Shown here one piece after another: positions 1 through 6,392 of a stretch of 64,000 nucleotides of DNA (its first letter is position 1; every line of letters starts with the position of its first letter). This DNA is from Anabaena azotica FACHB-119. GTDB taxonomy: Bacteria > Cyanobacteriota > Cyanobacteriia > Cyanobacteriales > Nostocaceae. The position numbers and the translations under genes were made by a program. Below the pieces are notes generated by a model. The model was not told where the DNA came from. It saw only the letters and a program-made list of their open reading frames with translations, and made no database searches. Location: contig NZ_JACJSG010000029.1 in the NCBI RefSeq assembly GCF_014697625.1, positions 1 through 64,000 of the forward strand. Direction: 5' to 3'.

Positions 1-160
1 TGGGGCATCAGCACGACCTTAAACGGACAGGGAGCGACCATAAGACTACAACGGTTGCTAGTTGCTGTGAACTGTCAAGAATCACCGACGTTCAACGTCG
101 GTGAGTATGTCAACAGTAGACCTCTTGCAAAAGTCGTTCTTAGCGTTCTTTTCTTTGCGT

Positions 161-225
161 CTACCCTGCGGGAACGCCTTACGGCGAATGCGCCTACCCT
201 GCGGGAACGCCTAGCGGCGAATGCG
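161..225. repeat. Tandem pair of a GC-rich dispersed repeat
   Basis: Two near-identical copies of a roughly 32-bp unit lie head to tail (CTACCCTGCGGGAACGCC followed by TTACGGCGAATGCG or TAGCGGCGAATGCG). Each contains a small inverted repeat. The unit resembles small dispersed repeats typical of Nostoc-type genomes. The rest of the first 302 bases holds no gene I can support. Confidence 0.7.
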
Positions 226-255
226 TGAGACAGAAAAAGATTTATGCAAGAAGTC

Positions 256-302
256 TAATGACCAATGACCAATGACTAATGACCAATGACCAATAACTAA
301 TT
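256..302. repeat. Heptamer short tandem repeat (TGACCAA/TGACTAA)
   Basis: About six 7-bp units alternate between two variants and run directly into the start of the next gene. This is the STRR type known from heterocystous cyanobacteria. Confidence 0.85.
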
Positions 303-605
303 ATGCACGCTTTATCAATTCCCACTTGGATTATTCATGTTTCTAGCGTTATAGAGTGGATAGCCGCTATCTGGTTAATTTGGACTTACGGCGAACTCAC
401 TGCTAACCGTAGTTGGTGGGGATTGTCTCTAGCAATGTTACCAGCATTAGTGAGTGCCATGTGTGCTTGTACATGGCATTATTACGACAATTCCGAATCT
501 CTAGAATGGTTAGTCACACTGCAAGCTACCATGACTCTAGTTGGTAATTTTACCCTTTGGGCAGCAGCCGTGTGGATTTGGCGATCGGCGAAAATAGAGG
601 GTTAA
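303..605 (+). CDS. DUF2499 family (Ycf49-like) small membrane protein
   Basis: A 100-residue hydrophobic protein that I recognise as the DUF2499/Ycf49-like family found in cyanobacteria and plants. Three hydrophobic segments are visible, at about residues 12-30, 38-56 and 70-93. Cys and His residues lie between the second and third (around CACTWHYYD), and the C-terminus is a short basic tail. Function is unknown. The next gene on the same strand is a DUF3593 protein, another plant/cyanobacterial family, and the two probably belong together. Heptamer repeats lie on both sides. Family membership is from memory of the sequence pattern. Confidence 0.8.
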   Translation: MHALSIPTWIIHVSSVIEWIAAIWLIWTYGELTANRSWWGLSLAMLPALVSAMCACTWHYYDNSESLEWLVTLQATMTLVGNFTLWAAAVWIWRSAKIEG

Positions 606-606
606 T

Positions 607-706
607 CAGTTAACAGTTAACAGTTATCAGTTATCAGTTATCAGGTTATGTTAACTGTTGACTGACATACCCAGTCCCCAGTCCCCAATACCCAGTACCC
701 ATTACT
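607..706. repeat. Heptamer tandem repeats between the two membrane genes
   Basis: The gap holds units of the form CAGTTAA/CAGTTAT, then CCCAGTC/CCCAGTA units just before the following gene. It is simple sequence with no coding signal. Confidence 0.75.
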
Positions 707-717
707 AAAATAAGATT

Positions 718-1008
718 ATGTCTAAAGAAACCCTATTCGCCCTTTCCCTATTTCCCTATTTGGGTTTCTTGTGGTTTATCAGCCGCAGTAAACTAATGCC
801 ACGTTTATCACTGTATGGATTTTACGGTACTCTCGTTTTTGTAGGCGTGACTATTCCCGCCGGGATTTATGCCAAAGTCCATTATGGTGAACAATTAGCC
901 AATATAGATTGGTTACATGGTGGTGCTGAAGTTTTTTTGACGCTTTCTAACATTCTAGTTGTGGTGGGTTTCGCGCAAGCCGTCAGACAATTAAAAGCGA
1001 AAAGCTAA
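718..1008 (+). CDS. DUF3593 family small membrane protein
   Basis: A 96-residue protein with three hydrophobic segments (about residues 5-22, 31-50 and 68-89) separated by basic or acidic loops, one of which reads ISRSKLMPRLS. It matches the DUF3593 family of cyanobacteria and plant plastids, whose function is not known to me. It follows the DUF2499 gene on the same strand. A likely site is the thylakoid or plasma membrane, by inference from hydrophobicity and family distribution. The ATG follows an A-rich stretch without a strong ribosome binding site. Confidence 0.78.
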   Translation: MSKETLFALSLFPYLGFLWFISRSKLMPRLSLYGFYGTLVFVGVTIPAGIYAKVHYGEQLANIDWLHGGAEVFLTLSNILVVVGFAQAVRQLKAKS

Positions 1009-1127
1009 ACATCAGTGCTGAGTTATGAATGCTAAGTGCTAAGTTTACAAGCTTTTCTCCCCCTACTCCCTCATCTCCCTCATCTCCTCCCACTCCTCAC
1101 TTTTTGATTAAATACAGGGTAATTTAA

Positions 1128-1901
1128 ATGGACGTAATTCCCGCAATTGATTTACTTGAGGGTCGTTGTGTGCGACTCTATCAAGGAGACTACGATCGCT
1201 CACAAGTTTTTAGTGAAAATCCGGTTGATGTCGCTAAACAGTGGGTGGATCAAGGTGCAACCAGATTGCACATCGTCGATTTAGATGGTGCAAAAGCTGG
1301 TAAAGTAGTAAACCTAGCAGCAATTGAAGCGATCGCTCAAGCAATTTCTGTACCCATTGAGATAGGCGGCGGATTGCGCGATCGCTCTAGCGTCGAACAG
1401 GTGTTTAATTTAGGTGTACGCTGGGCAATTCTCGGAACCGTCGCCGTAGAACAACCCCAGCTTGTACAAGAACTCTGCCAACAATACCCCGAACAAATTA
1501 TCATTGGTATTGATGCCCGTAACGGACTAGTAGCTACTCGCGGTTGGTTGGAAACCTCAGAAGTTTTAGCAACCCAATTAGCTGTACAAATGCAAGAACT
1601 AGGTGCAGCCGCAATTATTTATACAGATATCCACCGTGACGGAACACTACAAGGCCCAAATTTAGACGCATTACGAGAACTAGCCGCCGCCATTACCATC
1701 CCCGTAATTGCATCTGGTGGGGTAAGTTCCGTTACCGATTTGTTAAGTTTGTTAGCATTGTCGCCCCAAGGTGTCACAGGTGTGATTGTGGGACGTGCTT
1801 TGTATACTGGGGATATTAACTTAAGAGAGGCATTGCAGGCGATCGGCCCTGGACGTATACAAGACATACCACCTAACTTAGATTTTTCCTCCTTCGCCTA
1901 G
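1128..1901 (+). CDS. hisA: HisA, phosphoribosylformimino-AICAR ribotide isomerase
   Basis: Converts ProFAR to PRFAR in histidine biosynthesis, an Amadori rearrangement, in the cytoplasm. The 257-residue protein shows the whole (beta/alpha)8 pattern: the first strand IPAIDLLEGRCVRL with catalytic Asp8, IEIGGGLRD around residue 80, a second catalytic Asp at about 129 in IGIDARNG, YTDIHRDGTLQG around 165-176, and phosphate-binding loops ASGGVSS and VIVGRALYTG. Length is normal for the family. It stands alone without other his genes, as is usual in cyanobacteria. The ATG is preceded by TACAGGGTAAT. Confidence 0.97.
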   Translation: MDVIPAIDLLEGRCVRLYQGDYDRSQVFSENPVDVAKQWVDQGATRLHIVDLDGAKAGKVVNLAAIEAIAQAISVPIEIGGGLRDRSSVEQVFNLGVRWAILGTVAVEQPQLVQELCQQYPEQIIIGIDARNGLVATRGWLETSEVLATQLAVQMQELGAAAIIYTDIHRDGTLQGPNLDALRELAAAITIPVIASGGVSSVTDLLSLLALSPQGVTGVIVGRALYTGDINLREALQAIGPGRIQDIPPNLDFSSFA

Positions 1902-1930
1902 TTTGTAGTGTTCGCGTAGCGTCTCGTAGA

Positions 1931-2164
1931 GAGGGTTTTAACCGAATGGCACTAAGATAACGTGAAACTCTCACTGTGACTGGGTGTAGGGGTATAGGGG
2001 TGTAGGGGTGTAGGGGTTAGAAGAAGAACAGTATTTTTTAGGCATTTTGATTTAATTATTAGTTCTTGACCGTGCAACCCCTACACCCTTACACCCTTAC
2101 ACCCTAAAAGCCTTATAACTTAAGGATTTGCGCTTAACAAGCGTGCCATTCGGTTTTAACCCTC
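1931..2164. repeat. Fold-back (MITE-like) element with nested inverted repeats
   Basis: Outer arms GAGGGTTTTAACCGAATGGC at 1931 and GTGCCATTCGGTTTTAACCC ending near 2164 are inverted copies, with 12 perfect bases plus a 7-base end. Inside, tandem GGGTGTA/GGGTATA units (1981-2019) face tandem TACACCC units (2076-2105), so the whole 234 bp could fold into one long hairpin. It begins 30 bases after hisA and may also end that transcript. No coding capacity. Confidence 0.65.
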
Positions 2165-2401
2165 CTTGCAAAATAATCACAACCACCAGAATATTTTTTC
2201 TGGAATCCCTAATAACACTGTTGTAGTTGAGTATATAAGTTAATCAAAAATTAGTATTTTCCTGTAAGTCTAAAACAGATGCTTGTCAACCACTCCATCA
2301 GTGACACAACCATCTATCAAAATTAAATCAAAACAGGAAAAAATTATATTCTCCATTGATAACTGCTGAAAACAACTACAAATAATGGGTTTCCTTTGCA
2401 G

Positions 2402-2433
2402 TAGAGACGTAAATTTTATCACGTCTCTATTTT
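2402..2433. terminator. Terminator-like hairpin (GAGACGT/ACGTCTC)
   Basis: A 7-bp stem around 2404-2427 is followed by a TATTTTATTTT tract. The arms resemble the perfect 28-bp palindromes near 32.6 and 61.1 kb, so it may be a degraded copy of that repeat. No gene directly upstream is identified. It could end a small RNA between 2165 and 2400. Confidence 0.45.
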
Positions 2434-2451
2434 ATTTTCTAAGTAAATTTA

Positions 2452-2481
2452 TTGACTGATTTCGGGAAACGGTAATATGCT
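2452..2481 (+). promoter_or_regulatory. Possible sigma-70-type promoter for the 37-residue gene
   Basis: TTGACT at 2452-2457 and TATGCT at 2476-2481 are 18 bp apart, about 40 bases before the ATG at 2523. Found by eye only. Confidence 0.35.
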
Positions 2482-2522
2482 GGATGTAGTTACAATTATC
2501 ATCAATTACCAAATTTTATCCT

Positions 2523-2636
2523 ATGACTAGTCAACAACCTAATTCCAACCAACCATCTAATAAAAATCTCAAATCAGTTAATCCAAATAGAAAAAGACCA
2601 TTAGATAATGGCAAACCGAAAAAAACAGACCCATAA
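2523..2636 (+). CDS. Possible 37-residue basic, Asn/Pro/Lys-rich small protein
   Basis: An ATG frame of 37 codons, starting MTSQQPNSNQPSN and ending KPKKTDP. It is rich in Asn, Pro, Lys and Gln, with no hydrophobic segment and no Cys, so it is likely disordered and soluble. It is a self-contained unit: a promoter-like sequence lies about 40 bases upstream and a clear hairpin plus T-tract begins 20 bases after the stop. I do not recognise a family. A convincing ribosome binding site is not visible. It could be a real small protein or chance coding within a small RNA. Confidence 0.4.
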   Translation: MTSQQPNSNQPSNKNLKSVNPNRKRPLDNGKPKKTDP

Positions 2637-2656
2637 AATATCAAATGTATTTAAAT

Positions 2657-2690
2657 AAAAAGACGTAATATTATTTACGTCTTTTTATTT
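2657..2690 (+). terminator. Rho-independent terminator after the 37-residue frame
   Basis: AAAAGACGTAA at 2657-2667 pairs with TTACGTCTTTT at 2675-2685, an 11-bp perfect stem, followed by TTATTT. It fits termination of the small unit immediately upstream. Confidence 0.7.
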
Positions 2691-2739
2691 AACAATTTCT
2701 TCTGACTTATAGTTACTAGTTTCATAGACAAATATTACC

Positions 2740-2882
2740 AGGACTTACGCACCAAGGTTATCTGTTGAGACTGGGTGTAGGGGGGTAAGGGTGTAAGGGT
2801 GTAAGGGTTTTAATGATTTACACCCCTATACCCCTACACCCTTGCCCAAACCCTTGATTTTTCGTTTTTATGCGTAAGTCCT
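2740..2882. repeat. MITE-like element, GGACTTACGCA family (copy 1, divergent core)
   Basis: Terminal inverted repeats AGGACTTACGCA (2740-2751) and TGCGTAAGTCCT (2871-2882) are perfect over 12 bp. The core is not the TAGGGTGCGTCAG core of the other copies but holds facing GGGTGTAAGG and TACACCCCTA tracts like those in the fold-back element at 1931-2164. Confidence 0.7.
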
Positions 2883-3110
2883 AATTACTTTGGCTATTAC
2901 TTTTAGCTTTGTCAGCTTTTACGCTTACCGGATTAACTACGAGCCTCTCTTCCGGGGAGTAGCCATTTTGACAACTCCTTATTTTGTTGTCTTTACTCCC
3001 CTACTTTACCTCTACTTGTTTATTTTTCCTTAAGTTGACACTAATGCACATCTGTGCGCCCATACAGATAATGGATGTGTTACCGAGATTTTTGGAATTG
3101 GTGTAATGGA

Positions 3111-3237
3111 CTGGCAAGGCTAAAATGTGGCAATAGGTTTGGATAAATTTGAACGCAGATGAACGCAGATGAACGCAGATGAACAAGATGATAGATTTTT
3201 CGCGCTATGCACAAGTTTAGGCTTGCCACGCCACTAG
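3111..3237. repeat. MITE-like element, CTGGCGTGGCAAG family (copy 1)
   Basis: The left arm CTGGCAAGGCTAAAATGTGG and the right arm GGCTTGCCACGCCACTAG are inverted copies with a small deletion on the left. The core carries three copies of GAACGCAGAT in tandem. The same architecture recurs at 26669-26793 and, inverted, at 32646-32774. Confidence 0.75.
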
Positions 3238-3288
3238 TAGGCGATCGCACTAATGCCACAATGAAATCAGCGTTATTATCCTGTGGCT

Positions 3289-4068
3289 ATGTACTTAACT
3301 TGGTTTGACAACAACAGCTGGCTGCTAGAATTAGGCGAACAGCGAATACTGATAGATCCTTGGCTGGTTGACGTGTTGACCTTTGGAAATTTAGATTGGT
3401 TCTTTAAAGGCTCCCGTTCTCAACAACGCCCCATACCAGAGAATATTGACCTAATTCTCTTATCTCAAGGTTTGGAAGACCATGCTCACCTACCAACACT
3501 AAAGCAACTTAACCGGAATATTCCAGTGGTAGCTTCTCCCAATGCGGCAAAAGTTGTGCAAGGTTTAGGTTTCACCTCTGTTACCAGTTTGGCTCATGGT
3601 GAAAGTTTTACTTTCAATAATTTGATAGAAATTAAAGCCTTTCCTGGTTCTTTAGTCGGCCCTACTTTGGTCGAGAATAGTTATTTTATTAAAGAATTAG
3701 CAACTGGCTTAACCCTCTACTACGAACCCCACGGAAATCATTCTCCACAGTTAAAACAAGTAGCACCAGTTGATGTAGTCATTACGCCTATTATTGATGC
3801 GGTACTACCCCTTGTTGGGAGCTTTATTAAGGGTGGCAACAGCGCCTTAGAAGTAGCCCAATGGTTGCAACCACAAGTTATGCTTTCTACAGCTAATGCC
3901 AAAGAAACAACCTATGAAGGCTTATTAAGCAAAATAATCACATTCAAGGGCAGCATTGCAGACTTCCGGCTGCTACTAGAAAAACATAACTTGCCTACAC
4001 AGGTATTAGATCCGCATCCAGGCGATCGCGTGGAATTACAATTGAAAAAGCGTGTATTGACGATTTAG
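3289..4068 (+). CDS. MBL-fold protein with degenerate metal site
   Basis: A 259-residue member of the metallo-beta-lactamase fold, related to the UlaG-like branch. The N-terminus MYLTWFDNNSWLLELG and ILIDPWL are typical of that branch. The classical HxHxDH motif is replaced by SQGLEDHAH at about residues 60-68, so the first two His ligands are missing while Asp-His is kept. Later EPHGNHSPQ and HPGD segments could supply other ligands. I recall plant and cyanobacterial relatives sharing QGLxDHAH, so this looks like a family trait. ATG at 3289 is preferred; a GTG two codons upstream (3283) is possible. Substrate unknown. Confidence 0.8.
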   Translation: MYLTWFDNNSWLLELGEQRILIDPWLVDVLTFGNLDWFFKGSRSQQRPIPENIDLILLSQGLEDHAHLPTLKQLNRNIPVVASPNAAKVVQGLGFTSVTSLAHGESFTFNNLIEIKAFPGSLVGPTLVENSYFIKELATGLTLYYEPHGNHSPQLKQVAPVDVVITPIIDAVLPLVGSFIKGGNSALEVAQWLQPQVMLSTANAKETTYEGLLSKIITFKGSIADFRLLLEKHNLPTQVLDPHPGDRVELQLKKRVLTI

Positions 4069-4154
4069 TTATTAATTTTTTTTGGACATAGGGGTTAGGG
4101 GCTAAGGCGTATTTTTAAAGTCTAATAATCCTCCCTAACCCCAGGGCTATTTAA

Positions 4155-4349
4155 GCAGAATATATTAATTGCGATCGCTCTTTATTTGCGGTGGTTGATA
4201 GTGCGATCGCATCTGGTAATAACGAACAATTAGCCCTTGCTTTAAACTCCATGACAGAAATAGCTAAATCCAGCCCATTCAAGGACTTAGCTAATTTAAA
4301 TTCTGTCCGTGCAGGACTTAACGACCCCAATCATGAATGGACATTTTGA
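4155..4349 (+). pseudogene. Remnant of a coding region (C-terminal fragment, unidentified)
   Basis: An open frame of 64 codons without a start codon reads CDRSLFAVVDSAIASGNNEQ near its beginning and ends NDPNHEWTF before TGA. Composition is protein-like and a HIP1-derived stretch lies inside, but nothing upstream continues the frame because a TAA precedes it. I do not recognise the parent. The rest of the 4069-4428 gap shows no gene. Confidence 0.35.
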
Positions 4350-4428
4350 TTTTGTGAATATATTGATATAGCTTTTGTAGAGGTAAAATTAATCTTATCT
4401 CTACAATTTCTTATTTTCTCATAGAGTA

Positions 4429-4719
4429 TTAAGCAGACTTCTCTTCAGATTTTGAATAAGCTTTGTGTGCTTCTGCATAAATTTTTAACGCCACAGCCAT
4501 CTGCTGTTCATAATTATCTCCCTGTGCTTGAAACCAAGCAAAAGTTTCTGGGTCTATTTCAACTGTAATTTTTACAGATGACTTGGGCATCCGCAATTGG
4601 GCTTTCGTAAAGAAATCCTCTGATAAGGGTGGAATATCTGAAGTGTCGATTTCTTCATCGGTCATAGCATCAATTCTATCCCAATCAGTTATTGAGGTAT
4701 TGATATTATCGATTTCCAT
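4429..4719 (-). CDS. BrnA-like antitoxin without adjacent BrnT toxin
   Basis: A 96-residue acidic-then-basic protein. The segment MTDEEIDTSDIPPLSEDFF followed by KAQLRMP and a ribbon-helix-helix-like part (VKITVEIDPETFAWFQAQG) matches the BrnA antitoxin family, which neutralises the RNase toxin BrnT and represses its own operon. A brnT gene normally lies directly upstream. Here the upstream 92 bases end at the next, divergent antitoxin gene, so no partner is present. It may be an orphan regulator, or the toxin was lost. Family assignment is fairly secure; function here is inferred. Confidence 0.72.
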   Translation of the reverse strand: MEIDNINTSITDWDRIDAMTDEEIDTSDIPPLSEDFFTKAQLRMPKSSVKITVEIDPETFAWFQAQGDNYEQQMAVALKIYAEAHKAYSKSEEKSA

Positions 4720-4811
4720 TGCTTATTTTTCTTCACATAATATTACTAGTGTGTTGCAATGCAAGGCAAAATATTGCAAGATAATAATATGCAAAACAAT
4801 CTAGTAAAACT

Positions 4812-5054
4812 ATGAGCAAAGAAAATATTACCTTTCGGATAGATACTGAGAAAAAAGCTGCGCTTGAAGCCATTGCGAAGGGTGTAAACCGCGATCGCAG
4901 TTACGTACTCAATGAAGCCATAGACGCTTATCTAGAAATGCACCAATGGCAAATTGAAGAAATTCAAAAAGGGATTGCAGAAGCAGACGCAGGCGACTTC
5001 GCCAGTGATGAGGAAGTAAACGCGACTTTTGCTAGGCTGACTAATGCAGATTAA
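4812..5054 (+). CDS. ParD/CopG-type ribbon-helix-helix antitoxin
   Basis: An 80-residue protein whose N-terminus (ENITFRIDTEKKAALEAIA) forms a ribbon-helix-helix DNA-binding fold. The acidic C-terminus (EADAGDFASDEEVNATFARL) is typical of the toxin-wrapping tail of ParD/CopG antitoxins. Its last 11 bases overlap the ParE toxin gene, which suggests translational coupling. It should bind ParE and repress the shared promoter, by family knowledge. The divergent BrnA-like gene shares the 92-base upstream region. Confidence 0.85.
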   Translation: MSKENITFRIDTEKKAALEAIAKGVNRDRSYVLNEAIDAYLEMHQWQIEEIQKGIAEADAGDFASDEEVNATFARLTNAD

Positions 5055-5322
5055 ATGGCTACGTCGTGCGCTGCGTAATTTAGAACAAGCCCACAGCTAC
5101 ATCCTCAAAGACAACCCAGATGCAGCAGGAGAATTAATATTAAAGATTCAAACTGCTGTTAGTCAACTTGAGAATTATCCTTTCATGGGGCGAGTTGGAC
5201 GTGTAGAAGGTACAAGAGAACTCGTCATTGCTAACACCCCATACATTATTATCTACCGCGTAAAAGAGGAGTCTGTAGAAATTCTTCGAGTTCTTCACGC
5301 CTCAAAACGCTATCCAGACTAA
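5044..5322 (+). CDS. ParE/RelE-family toxin
   Basis: A 92-residue toxin of the RelE/ParE superfamily: IKWLRRALRNLEQAHSYIL helix at the N-terminus, NPDAAGELILKI, then the core strands GRVEGTRELVIANTPYIIIY and the C-terminal VEILRVLHASKRYPD, which is the usual ParE ending. ParE proteins poison DNA gyrase and RelE proteins cut mRNA on ribosomes; the alignment pattern favours ParE. The ATG lies inside the antitoxin gene (11-bp overlap). The gene looks intact. Confidence 0.87.
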   Translation: MQIKWLRRALRNLEQAHSYILKDNPDAAGELILKIQTAVSQLENYPFMGRVGRVEGTRELVIANTPYIIIYRVKEESVEILRVLHASKRYPD

Positions 5323-5386
5323 AGCCAAACTACCTCCAATACCTCTAAAAACACTCCGCGCCCCTCCGCGTTTAAAAAACCCCTCT

Positions 5387-5662
5387 CTAGAACTCCTCAT
5401 CATCCACAAAAAACTCAGCATCATCTTCCAACCGAGAACGACCCCTAGAACCAGCCACACCCCAAAGCGGTTGCAACACAGCCATAGCAATTAACCCAAT
5501 ACCAGCGCTGAAAGCCAGCACCAAACCCACTGGTATTTGCACCGATTGAAATGTTAAGAATTTTAAAGATACAGGCGTAGCATTTTGGACGGAAATAATT
5601 GCGATCGCCGCCACCCAAACAGCCACAATTACAGATGTGATCAAAGGAGCAAAAGTTTTCAT
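5387..5662 (-). CDS. LapA-domain (DUF1049) membrane protein
   Basis: A 91-residue protein with two transmembrane helices, about residues 5-25 (LITSVIVAVWVAAIAIISVQN) and 41-65, joined by ATPVSLKFLTFQSVQIPVG, the signature of the LapA/DUF1049 family. The C-terminus is acidic (EDDAEFFVDDEEF) and cytoplasmic by inference. Members are involved in lipopolysaccharide or envelope assembly in other bacteria; the cyanobacterial role is unclear. ATG at 5662 is preferred to an upstream TTG at 5668. Confidence 0.75.
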   Translation of the reverse strand: MKTFAPLITSVIVAVWVAAIAIISVQNATPVSLKFLTFQSVQIPVGLVLAFSAGIGLIAMAVLQPLWGVAGSRGRSRLEDDAEFFVDDEEF

Positions 5663-5939
5663 ATACAACTAACCACAAATACACACAGATGAACACAGGC
5701 GTTCATCTGTGGCTGAGATTTTTATCGTGAAGTACCTACACTGATACTTTCCTGCGGAACGCTCCGCGAACGTATACAGTGTAGGCTTCCTGTCTCACTT
5801 GCCATTGCTCTGTTAGGAACATTGTAAAAACAATGTGCGTTACCAAAAACGCTCCGAGTCTTACATAGCATCTCTGGGGGAAACCCCCTTTATCTGGTAA
5901 GCGCCAGAACCCAGGCAGCCGCCCGCCTCCCGCAGGCAG
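5663..5939. other. Gap with several hairpins, no gene
   Basis: Visible structure includes an inverted repeat (GAAGTACCTACACTGATA near 5729 against CAGTGTAGGCTTC near 5786) with a GCGGAACGCTCCGCGAACG loop, a small hairpin ACATTGTAAAAACAATGT at 5819-5836, and GGGGGAAACCCCC near 5877. The last could belong to the neighbouring IS200/IS605-like remnant. Confidence 0.5.
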
Positions 5940-6392
5940 TTTAATTGTTAATCCGAGAATTTACATGGAGTGTGACGGGTGCGTCCCAGTGGTAAATTCT
6001 CTTCCCCCTTGCTCACGCTCGTTACCTCCGCAAGCGTCGTACCGCTACTTCGTGTTGTTTACAGCCGTGTGGGTGGGTCAATGACCATTTACATATTACC
6101 ATAAATATGTTCATCTTATGTACATATTCATGGAGAAAAAAGACTGACATATTCGTATATCTTCTAGGCGGCACGACAAGCTCAAGGCTTATGCACAGGA
6201 CAGAGAAAAAACAGTCACGCAACTTATTGAGGACTGGATCGATAGGTTGCCAAATCAAAAAACTGGCGACTCCTAAGCGACCCCACTCCCTGATCAAGCT
6301 AGCGGTTGATAGCGGTCGGAGGTCAACTCGTCGTCGAGAAAGCCATTCATCCCACGCTCCCCTATCGGGTGAGACGTGGGGCTTCTGTCGGA
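5940..6392 (+). mobile_element. Decayed IS200/IS605-type element without transposase genes
   Basis: The stretch starts near a hairpin-forming sequence (GAGAATTTAC ... GTAAATTCTC, 5955-6001) and ends with TCATCCCACGC ... ACGTGGGGCTTCTGTCGG, a right-end hairpin of the type seen at the 3-prime ends of tnpB-carrying IS605 elements in cyanobacteria. Between them lies only the broken accessory gene at 6130-6276; neither tnpA nor tnpB is present. The right end abuts the stop codon of the convergent phosphohexomutase gene. Exact ends are inferred. Confidence 0.6.
6130..6276 (+). pseudogene. Small IS605-associated ribbon-helix-helix-like ORF with nonsense codon
   Basis: A 48-codon frame starts MEKKD, has TGA at codon 6, then continues HIRISSRRHDKLKAYAQ and VTQLIEDWIDRLPNQ. 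I recognise the pattern of the small DNA-binding-like ORF that often precedes tnpB in cyanobacterial IS605 elements, where codon 6 would typically be Arg (CGA to TGA is one change). No tnpB follows, only the element right end. An ATG or GTG restart within the next few codons is not evident, so it is probably dead. Confidence 0.6.

Larger units (their letters stand above)
1902..3288. other. Repeat-rich gap between hisA and the MBL-fold gene
   Basis: About 1.4 kb without a long gene. It contains a fold-back element, two terminator-like hairpins, one possible 37-residue gene and two short inverted-repeat elements, all listed separately. A HIP1 site lies at about 3241, shortly before the next gene. 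Confidence 0.7.

Noticed and set aside
3150..3184. GAACGCAGAT triplicate considered as iterons or an origin
   Set aside because: The same triplets occur inside two more copies of the CTGGCGTGGCAAG element, and there is no dnaA or rep gene nearby.
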